Counted from the first letter of the stretch, positions 10,163 to 21,383 are shown. The stretch: 33,214 nucleotides of DNA from Deltaproteobacteria bacterium (GCA_030262715.1 JAJSZR010000009.1:1-33214), one strand, 5' to 3'. Numbers and translations: made by a program. Notes: generated from the letters alone by a model not told the origin.

Positions 10163-10441
10163 TTAGCCTCCGGCCTTGGAAAGAAAAAAATTCCAGAAGG
10201 GATTGGCAAAAAGCAGGATCATGGAGACGACAAAGCAGTAAATAGCCGTGGATTCCACCATGGCCAGGCCGACAAAAAGCGTCCTGGTAATGGTGTTGGC
10301 CTCATCCGGCTGCTGGGCCAACGCTGACAGGGCCTGGGCCAGGGCGCGACCTTCTCCCAGCGCAGGGCCGATTGCCCCGACGCCAATACTGAAGCCTGCT
10401 GTAGCAATGGAAGCAACTGCTACCCATGCGAGACTGTCCAT
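10163..10441 (-). CDS. atpE: N-ATPase Fo c subunit (rotor ring)
   Basis: Subunit c is a helical hairpin of 92 residues whose copies form the ion-carrying ring. The ion-binding carboxylate is E63 in helix 2, within VESTAIY (V62, E63, S64, T65, Y68), which matches the ligand pattern of sodium-binding c subunits (E-S-T-x-x-Y). In helix 1 the position of the sodium-ligand glutamine (Q32 of Ilyobacter tartaricus) is E30, in GPALGEGRA, so each hairpin has two carboxylates, a trait reported for N-ATPases. The ion actually moved cannot be settled from sequence. The polar loop AQQPDEAN is normal. The ATG overlaps the atpB stop by 1 bp. Confidence 0.96.
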   Translation of the reverse strand: MDSLAWVAVASIATAGFSIGVGAIGPALGEGRALAQALSALAQQPDEANTITRTLFVGLAMVESTAIYCFVVSMILLFANPFWNFFLSKAGG

Positions 10442-11130
10442 TACTGTTTCCTCCTTTCGGTTCTTTTTTGGGTTTTCACTGCCGCTGCAATATAGACTGA
10501 CGCCAGCACGGCAAATATATAGGCCTGAACAAGACCGGTTATAAGTCCTAGGACTTTCATGACAACCGGGAAAAACAAGGGGACAACGGAGAGAAGGATG
10601 GCGGCTATCATGGTGCCGCTCATCATGTTTCCGAAAAGACGCACTGCCAGGGCAATGGTGCGTGAAATTTCTCCTATCACGTTAAAGGGCAGCATGATTA
10701 CTGACGGCTTGGTGTAATTTGTCAGATAACCGGTCAGGCCCTGCTGCCTGATACCCCAGAAGGGAACGGCTACAAAAACGGATCCTGCCAGGGCCGCAGT
10801 AGTGGAAAGCGATCCTGTAGGCGGCAGATATCCGGGCAGGATAGTCAACAGGTTGGAAATGGCCACAAACAGAAAGATGGTCCCCAGGAAGGGCAGGAAG
10901 TCCCGCGGCGGCTCTATGCCGGCATCTTTTATCTGTCTCTCTATGCCGCTCACAATAATCTCAAGCAGATTCTGCCATCTGGAAAGATGCTCTCCGGAAG
11001 AAAGGCGTCTGGTGATCACCGCTGAAAAGGTGAACAGAAACAGCATAATAAGCCAGGTAACCGCAATGGTGACATTGATTTTAAAAATGCCGCTCTGCCA
11101 CAAGATGTATGCATCCGGGGTTATTTCCAT
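10441..11130 (-). CDS. atpB: N-ATPase Fo a subunit
   Basis: Subunit a forms the two half-channels beside the c-ring. The essential stator arginine is R164, in EISRTIALAVRLFGNMMSG, and five or six membrane helices are visible (about 20-41, 79-100, 110-128, 143-166, 172-190, 195-222). At 229 residues it has the length usual for N-type and other short a subunits. It overlaps the end of atpR by 10 bp and atpE by 1 bp, which indicates one tightly coupled operon. Confidence 0.95.
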   Translation of the reverse strand: MEITPDAYILWQSGIFKINVTIAVTWLIMLFLFTFSAVITRRLSSGEHLSRWQNLLEIIVSGIERQIKDAGIEPPRDFLPFLGTIFLFVAISNLLTILPGYLPPTGSLSTTAALAGSVFVAVPFWGIRQQGLTGYLTNYTKPSVIMLPFNVIGEISRTIALAVRLFGNMMSGTMIAAILLSVVPLFFPVVMKVLGLITGLVQAYIFAVLASVYIAAAVKTQKRTERRKQ

Positions 11131-11420
11131 ACAATCACCTCGGGTCTGCTTGCCGGGTACAACAAGATAAAGCGGATTGACAGAAAACCGAACATTGCGG
11201 CAACCAGCAGTTGCCAGTCATGGTCAAGCAACACATAGAAAAAGCTTAGGCACAAGGCAAGACGTACCGCCAGGCTCCCCCACAGCAACCGGCGTGGTTT
11301 GAGCACATGAGGTATCTTTCTTACCGTGATCCACAGACCGCCGAAGTAAATCACACCGAGAACTATGCCAAGGCCGAATGCGGAGAGGATGCCGCAAAGG
11401 CCGAACGTTTCACAGTTCAT
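11121..11420 (-). CDS. atpR: N-ATPase subunit AtpR
   Basis: A 99-residue membrane protein with three predicted helices (about 9-32, 46-66, 70-90). Its position between the AtpI-like gene and atpB and the conserved arginines inside or beside hydrophobic segments (WGSLAVRLALC, LSIRFILL) match AtpR, a subunit found only in N-ATPase operons. An earlier proposal is that its arginines meet the carboxylates of the c-ring during assembly or rotation; that is a family hypothesis and not visible here. The ATG at 11420 overlaps the AtpQ reading frame by 11 bp. Confidence 0.88.
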   Translation of the reverse strand: MNCETFGLCGILSAFGLGIVLGVIYFGGLWITVRKIPHVLKPRRLLWGSLAVRLALCLSFFYVLLDHDWQLLVAAMFGFLSIRFILLYPASRPEVIVWK

Positions 11421-11759
11421 TAGTATCCTCTTTCCGTTGACGTTCTATTTCCTTACGCTCCTTGGATACCCAGAACCAGGCGTTCAAACATCCCAGGATG
11501 ATCCCTGCAAAAAGCAGCGTAAGGGTCCAGGAATATGGCCTCTTGAACTTCGAGTCCAGCCATATCCCCAGAGCGGTAAAAAGCAAGGCGGGGATGGCCA
11601 CCGACCAGCCCACCACCCCGAACATGCCCAGTCCGAAAAAGACACTTAGGTCGCCCTGCCGAAGGGCGCGAAGCTTGCGACGCTCTTTTGACCGGATCTC
11701 CTCCTCAAAATCCTGATGAACGTCTTCGGTTTTCTTCTTTGTCTCCTGCAATCGATTAG

Positions 11760-11763
<4 letters not shown>
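11410..11763 (-). CDS. atpQ: N-ATPase AtpI-like subunit (AtpQ)
   Basis: A 117-residue protein with a charged N-terminal ~35 residues, two membrane helices (about 40-68 and 80-98) and a charged C-terminus (SKERKEIERQRKED). This is the layout of AtpI/AtpQ, the small protein encoded third in N-ATPase operons and thought to help c-ring assembly or magnesium supply. The LFTALGIWLDSKF segment fits the family. It overlaps atpC by 4 bp and atpR by 11 bp. The start is the ATG at 11763-11761. Confidence 0.87.
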
Positions 11764-13933
<2,170 letters not shown>

Positions 13934-14173
13934 ATGGAAGTATCGTTGTTTGATCTGCAGACAGGGCAAAAAGCAATTATAAAGCGGCTGAAAGAGGGAG
14001 AGATGTTTCGAAAAAAACTCGCTTCGCTAAACATAAGGGTCGGTAAAACCATTAGGAAGATAACCGCACAGCCCCTTCGCGGGCCTGTTGTCATCGAAAT
14101 TGACAACACCGAAGCAACCATTGGCATGAATATGGCGAAGAAAATAGTTACAGAGCCTTTAGGGGCCGAATAA
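13934..14173 (+). CDS. feoA: Ferrous iron transport protein A
   Basis: FeoA is a small cytosolic SH3-like protein that works with FeoB in Fe(II) uptake. The 79 residues show the usual beta pattern with LKEGEMFRKKLASLNIRVGKTI, RGPVVIEI and the GMNMAKKIVTEPL ending, which aligns with the A-x-x-I end of FeoA. An excellent Shine-Dalgarno sequence (AGGAGG, 6 nt before the ATG) fixes the start. feoB follows after 19 bp. It is transcribed away from the N-ATPase operon. Confidence 0.93.
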   Translation: MEVSLFDLQTGQKAIIKRLKEGEMFRKKLASLNIRVGKTIRKITAQPLRGPVVIEIDNTEATIGMNMAKKIVTEPLGAE

Positions 14174-14192
14174 AACACATAAGGACTTGGAT

Positions 14193-15893
14193 ATGAAAAT
14201 ACTTCTAATGGGGGATCCCAACGTCGGAAAATCGGCCATATTTTCAAGGCTGACCGGCGTGAACGTCATGGTTTCCAATTATCCAGGTACCACGATTGAA
14301 CTCAAAAAAGGAAAAATGAAATTGGATGACCGATTGGTGGAGGTCATCGATGTTCCCGGGACCTATACGCTTGAGCCTGCATCAAAGGCGGAAGAGGTTG
14401 CGGTGCGTATGCTTGAAGTCGGGGATGTGGTCGTCAATGTAATAGATGCAACCAACCTGGAGCGAAACCTCTATCTGACACTGCAACTGTTGGAGCAAAA
14501 TATTCCGGTCATTGTGGTACTGAATTTTTGGGATGAAATACGGCATTTGGGTATTCAAATCGATGCAAAAAAACTTGAAGCCTATCTAAATGTTCCGGTC
14601 GTACCAACAGTTGCTGTAACAGCAGAGGGGATAAAAAAGCTTGTCTCAAGACTCCCCGAGGCCAGGGCACATGCAAATAAATACGGTGAAGAGGCCCGAT
14701 GGAGTGAAATTGGAAAGATTATCAGAGAAGTTCAAAAAATAACCCCCAAAAAACATACTTTTTTAGAAAAATTAGAGGATTTGAGCGTCAAGCCACTGAC
14801 AGGAATCCCGATCACGCTGTCAATTTTGGCGCTTGTTTTTTGGCTGGTCCGGTTTATCGGCGAAAATCTGATTGCCTACCTTTTCGACCCCCTGTTTGAA
14901 CTCTATCTTTCCGCAGTGACCGGTTTGAGCAATGTGCTGGGAGGAGGCGGCATCATCCATGATGTCTTGGTTGGGACCTTGATAGAGGGGAAGATCGATT
15001 TTGTCCAATCGATGGGTCTGTTGACGACCGGTCTGTATGTTCCGTTTGCCATGGTTTTGCCCTATGTGTTTGCATTCTACTTGGTTCTTGGTGTTTTGGA
15101 AGACAGCGGCTATTTACCGAGGCTGGCAACCCTGGTCGATGCGGTTTTGCATAAGCTTGGGATGCACGGCCTGGCTATTATTCCAATGCTTCTGGGTTTG
15201 GGCTGCAATGTTCCGGGTGCGCTGAGCACAAGGATACTCGAAACCAAAAAGCAGCGTTTTATTGCAGCGACCCTGATGGCCATAGTCGTACCCTGTATGG
15301 CGCAAACCTCCATGGTATTTGCCTTGTTAGGGCCCTATGGCATCAAGGGGCTTGGAATCTATTTTGTTACGCTCTTTATTGTTTGGCTTGCGCTGGGGTT
15401 TTTGCTCAATAAGGTGCTTAAAGGCGAAACACCTGAGACGTTTATGGAAATCCCTCCTTATCGGATCCCGTATTTTGGGAGCCTGGCAAAGAAACTATGG
15501 ATGAGGATACGAAGTTTTTTGACCGAGGCGATCCCTTTTGTATTGTTAGGGGTGCTCATTGTAAACGTTTTGTATGTTTTGGGGATTATAGATTGGATCA
15601 GTGAGGCTACTGCTCCTGTAATCGTTGGAATATGGGGGCTTCCAAAGGAAGCGGTCGCCTCTTTGATTGTAGGTTTTCTGCGAAAAGATGTGGCTGTTGG
15701 CATGCTGCTGCCGCTTGGGCTGGATATGGGGCAGCTTATTGTGGCCAGTGTAGTGCTGACCATGTATTTTCCATGCGTTGCAACCTTTGTCGTTTTGTTC
15801 AAAGAGCTGGGTGCTATGGATTTGATCAAATCTACCGCTATTATGATTGTTTCTGCCTTGCTGGTCGGAGGAATCCTGAATGCGCTATTGTAA
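14193..15893 (+). CDS. feoB: Ferrous iron transporter B (short form)
   Basis: FeoB is a membrane permease with a cytosolic G domain. The G1 motif GDPNVGKS is at residues 7-14, the switch region has NYPGTT, G3 is DVPGTYTL, and G4 is NFWDE in place of the common NKxD. The membrane part holds the gate motif GLGCNVPGALSTRI and the second gate around VGFLRKDVAVGMLLPLG. At 566 residues it is shorter than the 650-770 of many FeoB but seems to have both gates. I start at the ATG at 14193, with AAGGA 7 nt upstream; a TTG at 14187 is in frame but would overlap that site. It ends 30 bp from the convergent barrel gene. Confidence 0.94.
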   Translation: MKILLMGDPNVGKSAIFSRLTGVNVMVSNYPGTTIELKKGKMKLDDRLVEVIDVPGTYTLEPASKAEEVAVRMLEVGDVVVNVIDATNLERNLYLTLQLLEQNIPVIVVLNFWDEIRHLGIQIDAKKLEAYLNVPVVPTVAVTAEGIKKLVSRLPEARAHANKYGEEARWSEIGKIIREVQKITPKKHTFLEKLEDLSVKPLTGIPITLSILALVFWLVRFIGENLIAYLFDPLFELYLSAVTGLSNVLGGGGIIHDVLVGTLIEGKIDFVQSMGLLTTGLYVPFAMVLPYVFAFYLVLGVLEDSGYLPRLATLVDAVLHKLGMHGLAIIPMLLGLGCNVPGALSTRILETKKQRFIAATLMAIVVPCMAQTSMVFALLGPYGIKGLGIYFVTLFIVWLALGFLLNKVLKGETPETFMEIPPYRIPYFGSLAKKLWMRIRSFLTEAIPFVLLGVLIVNVLYVLGIIDWISEATAPVIVGIWGLPKEAVASLIVGFLRKDVAVGMLLPLGLDMGQLIVASVVLTMYFPCVATFVVLFKELGAMDLIKSTAIMIVSALLVGGILNALL

Positions 15894-15923
15894 TTGCCCT
15901 ATCTTGGTCCAACTTTGAGCCGT

Positions 15924-17360
15924 TCAAAAACTATAACGTATCGCAGTGTATATGTTTGTATTATCTTCAAATTGTCCGAAAAACGTATGGGGATAATCAC
16001 CCCAGAATACATTGGCACCAACTTCCACTGCCAGGTTGTCATTAACCTTGTAATTTATATCCGGACGCATATACACATCTTTGTCAGACGGGGAAAAATA
16101 AGTAAAAAGCGAACAGGTAAGATTCTGATTCCAGTATAGTTTCGTAATTCTGAAGGTTAATAAATGATGATATTCATCATCTGCCTTATTGCCGGCAGGC
16201 AGTGTTCGTCTATAGCCGCCATAATGCAGCATTTGTTCAACGTAATATTGCAAACCGACCGTAAAATCAGGGGCGATTTGCGGCAGGTCCTGTTCATAAG
16301 CAATCAGGTAGCGGATTTGACTGTTATTCACAAAAGGATTATCGCCGGATCGATCTTCGCGAGAATCGTAGTAGCCTATTTCAACATTACCAATGCCTTT
16401 GCCGACTTGGCCGCGAGCACTTGCTCCATAAACATTGAGTTTTGGGAAAGTATACCTGAATGTTGAGGTGTCAAAGCCGGATGGACTTTTCCAGTACCCC
16501 CAATAGCCGTATGCAGCAAGCTCATAACCTGCAACATTTTTCGACACTCGCAGTGCCCACTCGTCATCATCAAACCAGTCATCCGGCTTGTCTGTATGAA
16601 CGATAGAATCGGCTCCTGCTATGCGACTGCCGTTCCAGTAAGATAAGCGGTCGCCTGTAATGAATCTGTCTGAGTCAAATCTGGGCGTGTAAACTATGTC
16701 GAGATTGGCTATGTCAGTAAAGAAGCTTGCCTTGAGAGCATCGGAAGGTGCTTTGAGATATTCGGTATCTCTGCCAATAAAAAACGCCTGCCAGTCTTTC
16801 GGAAAGAGATCGTTGATGAACAACAGATCTCCTGTTCCCCAAGTCAGGATCTGCCGACCAAGCTTCAAATCCATAAAGTCAAAGGGCGAATAGGCGACAC
16901 TTGCCTCTCTTAAATCCAGAAAACCCCTGCCTTCTTCCAGAAATACCGAATGATTCTCTGATACCCAGTCATAAATCAAATCGGTAGTAGCCTCGAAAGT
17001 AAAGCCATTCCACATTTTTTCCATCTCTAACTGCAGCCTAGTTTCGCCTATAGAGGCATCCTTCTCGTACTTATCGTTTTGCAATCGATAGCCGCTGCGT
17101 ACTTCCCAGAAGCCTGTTATATCTATCCAGGGTCCTAGGGCCGGTTTCGTTTCAGCTTCTGTTGGGCCAAGAGACGGGGCTGGTTCCAGGCCGCTTGGCA
17201 GTGACGGCTCCAGACCAAGGTCACTAGGGGCCGCAGGTTCAGCCCCCAATCCACTTGGAAGAGTTGGCTGATCCTCCTGGCTTTGGCCGTTTGATGACCC
17301 TGCCGGCAGCGCGGGTTCTTCCTGGGCATAAGCCACTGCTCCTAATAGCAGCAGGATCAT
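15924..17360 (-). CDS. Outer-membrane beta-barrel protein with proline-rich leader
   Basis: The protein has a hydrophobic signal (MILLLLGAVAYAQ), then a region to about residue 75 with repeated LPSGL / EPxxPSxLGLEP units rich in Pro, Gly, Glu, and then a long domain with alternating hydrophobic and polar beta strands ending in YTAIRYSF, the terminal phenylalanine typical of outer-membrane barrels. The segment LKLGRQILTWGTGD resembles DUF1302-like porins. The ATG at 17360 leaves the signal without the usual basic n-region; the in-frame upstream codons (TKLRYIRLTGIV) would supply one, but no standard start codon is there. It is the last gene of a three-gene unit with the LolA-like protein and the RND transporter. 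Likely role: the outer-membrane exit or acceptor of that system (inference). Confidence 0.82.
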   Translation of the reverse strand: MILLLLGAVAYAQEEPALPAGSSNGQSQEDQPTLPSGLGAEPAAPSDLGLEPSLPSGLEPAPSLGPTEAETKPALGPWIDITGFWEVRSGYRLQNDKYEKDASIGETRLQLEMEKMWNGFTFEATTDLIYDWVSENHSVFLEEGRGFLDLREASVAYSPFDFMDLKLGRQILTWGTGDLLFINDLFPKDWQAFFIGRDTEYLKAPSDALKASFFTDIANLDIVYTPRFDSDRFITGDRLSYWNGSRIAGADSIVHTDKPDDWFDDDEWALRVSKNVAGYELAAYGYWGYWKSPSGFDTSTFRYTFPKLNVYGASARGQVGKGIGNVEIGYYDSREDRSGDNPFVNNSQIRYLIAYEQDLPQIAPDFTVGLQYYVEQMLHYGGYRRTLPAGNKADDEYHHLLTFRITKLYWNQNLTCSLFTYFSPSDKDVYMRPDINYKVNDNLAVEVGANVFWGDYPHTFFGQFEDNTNIYTAIRYSF

Positions 17361-17404
17361 TACTATACCTGTTAATCTTATATATCGCAGTTTGGTAAAG
17401 AAAA

Positions 17405-18283
17405 TTATCTTAAATACTTTTTTGCTGGTTTCCTTAGATATCTTTCTGTAAAGATCGACTCAGGAATACCTATGTCATATTTGACATCGCTGTATTCCAG
17501 CAAGGTATTGCCTTTTGTTCGCAGGTCGGTCATTATTGACTTTGTTACTGTTGGATATCCTTGGATTTGCTTAACCTCTAAAGCTTCATAGCTGCGATAT
17601 TTCTTGTTCTGATTGTTGTAGTAGTCGGTCTTGACAACTACGAAACTCTTGCGATGTATCCACATTTCAAAATACGCAAATTCGACAATTTTTGGGTCTT
17701 TGGGAGTATTTTTTAAGACGTAATAGTCCTTTGTTGTTTTTATCAGCTCATGGACATCATCATTAATATTCCGACCTGAGACATCTTCGTAGAAAAAGTG
17801 AGTCCCGACAAAACTGGTTCGCTTGTCAGTTGCTGAGATGCGTTTGACTAAATCCAAGGCGGGCAGGTACATCCAGCGGTCGTCATCTTTATCCAGATGT
17901 TTCCATACCATAAAAACTGTTTTGTATACATCTGCCGGTCGGTTAAAAAAGGCGTAAATCTTTTGCTCACCGCAAAAACTGCTATCCTTGCGTTGCTCTT
18001 TTTTGGGCAAATTTGGATCATGTTGATCCCACCGAAGAATAGTCAGTTCGCGATTGCGCTGCCTGCCCTGACTATCTGTAATGGTCATCTTTACCCTGGC
18101 CCTTCCATCAATGCCCTCATAATACGCCACGTAGTTTGTCTTATTTACGATTTGGTCAACAGAGAGAATTTTTTCTTCTGGTGTTTTAACATCAGCAGCC
18201 TTTGCAGCAGCCGACCCAGATATAGCGTAACCGCCAAGAGACCACAGCCACATTAAAATTATCAAAGATATTCGTACAGTCAT
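17405..18283 (-). CDS. Outer membrane lipoprotein-sorting (LolA-like) periplasmic protein
   Basis: A secreted protein of 292 residues with a signal peptide (MTVRISLIILMWLWSLGGYA) cut near SGSAAA. The body matches the LolA-like 'outer membrane lipoprotein-sorting protein' family (Pfam LolA_like type): RELTILRWDQ, then VFMVWKHLDKDDDRWMYLPAL, DLVKRISATDKRTSFVGTHFFYEDVSGR and the closing YSDVKYDIGIPESIFTERYLRKP. Such proteins have an open beta-barrel half that holds acyl chains, and they are often encoded beside MMPL/RND transporters. I use the ATG at 18283 because GAAGGA lies about 8 nt upstream; an in-frame ATG at 18304, with no ribosome binding site, abuts the transporter stop. The gene follows the transporter directly and precedes the barrel by 44 bp. 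Confidence 0.86.
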   Translation of the reverse strand: MTVRISLIILMWLWSLGGYAISGSAAAKAADVKTPEEKILSVDQIVNKTNYVAYYEGIDGRARVKMTITDSQGRQRNRELTILRWDQHDPNLPKKEQRKDSSFCGEQKIYAFFNRPADVYKTVFMVWKHLDKDDDRWMYLPALDLVKRISATDKRTSFVGTHFFYEDVSGRNINDDVHELIKTTKDYYVLKNTPKDPKIVEFAYFEMWIHRKSFVVVKTDYYNNQNKKYRSYEALEVKQIQGYPTVTKSIMTDLRTKGNTLLEYSDVKYDIGIPESIFTERYLRKPAKKYLR

Positions 18284-18304
18284 TTTTGGTTTCCTTCTTA
18301 ACAT

Positions 18305-21157
18305 TTATAATTTACATTTTTCGCGGCGGGATAACAATCCACAACCTGTTGCCATAACTGGTATTGCTATTACACTAATCCAAGTAAGAGTTGTCCAGCC
18401 AACAACCGTAGCGTATTGGTACAAACTAATCGTCACCAATAAAACTAATGTAACCGACGAAATCACACAAGCACTACAATTACAGGTTGGCCCCATAACC
18501 TTCTTTGTAACAAACAGACGTTTTTCGAGAATCTTTATCAAAGCCGGCAGTAACAATAACGTTCCGAGACCTGCGGTCACCAACATAAAAGCTAATAGCG
18601 TACCGACTGTATTATACGGCGTCAACGGAGCGAGAAGTAATGGTAAAAAGCCCACTGCTATGACAATTATATTTCGAGTAATAGCCCTGGCCGGCTCAGC
18701 AAAGACCATTGGTGCCGTCTTCTGCCACGAACCCAGCGATGAATACATTCTTCTACCCCGAACCAGGAAGTGGATTGCAAAGTCCACCGCCAATCCCAGC
18801 GTCATCGAGCTCAGTATCGCAACAGGCATATCGTAATCCTTGCCGACCAGGCCCACGGCCCCATATATAAAACCAATTGTTATTGTTAGCGGGATCATAG
18901 ACAGCAATGCCCATAATGATGAGCGGAACAAAACTATCATCATCAAAAGAACAATCAGAAAACTGCCTGCAAATGCCTGTAACATACCAACCACCATCTT
19001 TTTCTGCCACACCACGTTAATATAGGTTAGCCCAAACCACTTGAATTTAAGAAGAACCGGCGGCGGATTCCTGGTAATATAATTATCAATCGCTTGCACC
19101 ACTTTCGTCATATCCTTGTTGTCTCCGCTTTTCAACTGGACCCAGATACTGGACTTGCGGTAGTCAGGCGTCACAAAGTGCCATAAATCGCCGGCCCTGT
19201 GGCCGGACTGGAAAGTAATCATGCATTGAGCAACAGCATCAGAGGTGTCAGGGATACGAAACTGTTGGTCTTCACCTTCAAGTAATTCACGGTGTACAGT
19301 TTTTATGATATCTGCCAGCGAGTTCGATTTACCCACAATATGTGTCTTCAGCATCGCCTGCTGCAATTGAGCTTGATACTTTAATACAGCCGGATTTTTG
19401 AAGACATGGTTTCGCTGTCTTTGCTGATCTACAAACAGACTCGCTTCATCCCAGGCATCGATGGCATCTCCTTCGGCCTGCTCAAGCTTCTTATTTACTA
19501 AATGTGAGATTTTTTCAAAAGCCTCTGCACGACTTTGTGCGGTTTTTGCCGGCTCAGCAGCGATTCTCTGCAGCTCGGCAAAAACTTTTGCTGCCTGCGG
19601 AAAACCAGTCTCCAGTTTCTTAGCTTGTGCGCCGGCATGCTTATTAAAATCATCAATAAAATCTTCAGGACTAAATTTCTTATCTTCAGCGGAAAGTGCC
19701 AGATATGCCATATAAGTGCCACCAAAGTGTTTATTTAGTACTCTGTCAGCTACTCGGATAGGATGATTTTTTGTAAACCACTTTACCGGGTTGTCGTTGA
19801 CGTTAATTTTACTGATACCGTATATTGCAACTATGATAACGACCACTGTAACAACCACCAATACATGTGCCCAGCGGTAAGTTGCGATACCTAACCATTG
19901 TAGAAACCGGCCCAGTGCCGAGATATGGCTACCTTCACCTTCAATATGAACTGCGCCGAACTTTTCCAATGTTTCAGGTTTTATAAACATTACATAGGCC
20001 GGTATAAATATAATTGTCAGTGCCCAGGCGGACATGACACCGATAGCGACAAAGATGCCAAAGACCTGCACCGGTGGAATAGGTACCAATGCCATAGAAC
20101 CAAAACCTGCGGTGGTCGTCAGGGAAGTATACAGCATCGGCAGAAATAGCTTATCCATAACATTTACAATTGTCTTGTGCCTATCTCTGGTCTGCTGATA
20201 TTGCTCAAAGAACTCACTGATGATGTGGACTGAGTTCAGCACGGCGATTGGCATAATAAAGACGGGAATCATACTGCTCATTATATGCACAGGAAATCCC
20301 GCTATAATAAGCATCCCCATGGTCAAAATAACCGACACCACAGCTACAATCATTGGCGAGATAATAAGCACCAGTTTACGGAAAAAAATAAACATCAACA
20401 GAAAAATGACGGCCATTGCTGCCGGGGCAGAAATTGCCATCTGCCTGAACATCTCCACGCCAAAGGTGTCTTCCGCTATAGGCAGGCCGGTGATGTGATA
20501 CTCCTCACCGCCGGTAAAGGTATCTATCTTCTTTTGAAGTGCTGAATAAACACGATAACTCAAATTTTTATGCGTCAGTGGCAGGTAAATGCAGATTGCC
20601 TTACCGTCTTCGGAAACTAATGTACCGTTAAGAAACGGCATCCGCTGAGCTTTTTGACGTATGGCTAACGCCTCTTTTTTAGTTTGGGGGGGCTGCGACA
20701 TCAGCCACTCGAATTTCACAACGCCCAAGCCGGCCTGCTCTATATTATCCACTGTCGATGGTGCAATCAGGTCAACCTCAACAACACCTTCTTGCTGGCC
20801 GTCTTCTTCCCAGCGGAGTGTCTTGGCATACTCAGTCAGCTCATAGATATTTCTCAAAGTCTCCGGATTAAACACACCGTCCGGGTTCTTGTTGTTGACT
20901 ATGCCGACCACAACCATATCGTAAAGCGAAAATTCTTTTTTCATCTGGTTGTGAAACACCCGTATCGGCTCATCAGCCGACAGCATATTCTCCGGGTCGG
21001 TATCAATCATGACAGGATTCAAAGAGGTAAATACCCTGGGCCAAACAGATGGCATGGCCGCCAGTATTGCTATTGCCATTGTCAATGTTGCAACAACAAC
21101 CGTAATAATCTTATAATGTCTGGTTGAAAAATCAGCTATAGCACGTGGATTTATCAT
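18305..21157 (-). CDS. RND/MMPL-family transporter
   Basis: A 950-residue inner-membrane exporter of the RND superfamily (MMPL/HpnN-like). It has the duplicated plan: helix 1 at about 16-36, a large periplasmic loop, helices 2-6 around 245-395, helix 7 near 440, a second loop with a helical charged insert, and helices 8-12 around 725-880. Segments typical of the family are FIMPIAVLNSVHIISEFFEQYQ and MTLGLAVDFAIHFLVRGRR. Beyond helix 12 the protein adds a cysteine-rich linker (C892, C894, C897) and two further membrane helices (about 897-911 and 918-938). Substrate is unknown; lipid-like cargo is suggested by the LolA-like partner. It is the first gene of the unit, with the ATG at 21157. Confidence 0.88.
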   Translation of the reverse strand: MINPRAIADFSTRHYKIITVVVATLTMAIAILAAMPSVWPRVFTSLNPVMIDTDPENMLSADEPIRVFHNQMKKEFSLYDMVVVGIVNNKNPDGVFNPETLRNIYELTEYAKTLRWEEDGQQEGVVEVDLIAPSTVDNIEQAGLGVVKFEWLMSQPPQTKKEALAIRQKAQRMPFLNGTLVSEDGKAICIYLPLTHKNLSYRVYSALQKKIDTFTGGEEYHITGLPIAEDTFGVEMFRQMAISAPAAMAVIFLLMFIFFRKLVLIISPMIVAVVSVILTMGMLIIAGFPVHIMSSMIPVFIMPIAVLNSVHIISEFFEQYQQTRDRHKTIVNVMDKLFLPMLYTSLTTTAGFGSMALVPIPPVQVFGIFVAIGVMSAWALTIIFIPAYVMFIKPETLEKFGAVHIEGEGSHISALGRFLQWLGIATYRWAHVLVVVTVVVIIVAIYGISKINVNDNPVKWFTKNHPIRVADRVLNKHFGGTYMAYLALSAEDKKFSPEDFIDDFNKHAGAQAKKLETGFPQAAKVFAELQRIAAEPAKTAQSRAEAFEKISHLVNKKLEQAEGDAIDAWDEASLFVDQQRQRNHVFKNPAVLKYQAQLQQAMLKTHIVGKSNSLADIIKTVHRELLEGEDQQFRIPDTSDAVAQCMITFQSGHRAGDLWHFVTPDYRKSSIWVQLKSGDNKDMTKVVQAIDNYITRNPPPVLLKFKWFGLTYINVVWQKKMVVGMLQAFAGSFLIVLLMMIVLFRSSLWALLSMIPLTITIGFIYGAVGLVGKDYDMPVAILSSMTLGLAVDFAIHFLVRGRRMYSSLGSWQKTAPMVFAEPARAITRNIIVIAVGFLPLLLAPLTPYNTVGTLLAFMLVTAGLGTLLLLPALIKILEKRLFVTKKVMGPTCNCSACVISSVTLVLLVTISLYQYATVVGWTTLTWISVIAIPVMATGCGLLSRREKCKL

Positions 21158-21212
21158 CAGACGACTCTATCCTTCTGAGCCGGGCACTTTCGCTGGTTTG
21201 TACAGAAAAACA

Positions 21213-21383
21213 TCACCGTTCGGACAGCGAAACTGCTTGAAGTATTGCAGACTGGCTTCCTTGGCATACTCTGAATCCATCCGGATCTTTATCCATACAC
21301 ACAATACCACTGTTCTGGAATTTGAACACCGGCTTATCAGTTAATCCTGTTATAACGGTTACGTTCGCTACAGGATTCCTCCT
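21213..21383 (-). pseudogene. C-terminal remnant of a SixA-like histidine phosphatase
   Basis: An open frame without a start codon encodes NPVANVTVITGLTDKP, then VFKFQNSGIVCMDKDPD, and then drifts into unrelated sequence before a stop. This resembles the last third of SixA-type phosphohistidine phosphatases (the KFxNSGIVCL strand). The same IVC-hydrophobic-DKDPD segment occurs in the second remnant at 22114-22346, and the underlying DNA is nearly identical over about 27 bp (21283-21309 against 22177-22203). No catalytic RHG part remains here. The assignment is by eye and needs a profile search. A +/-1 frame in the same stretch also stays open (EYAKEASLQYFKQFRCPNGD), which I do not recognise. 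Confidence 0.5.

Noticed and set aside
14193-15893. FeoB read as truncated because of its 566 residues
   Set aside because: The G domain and both gate regions are visible and the start has a good ribosome binding site, so it looks like a short but complete form.
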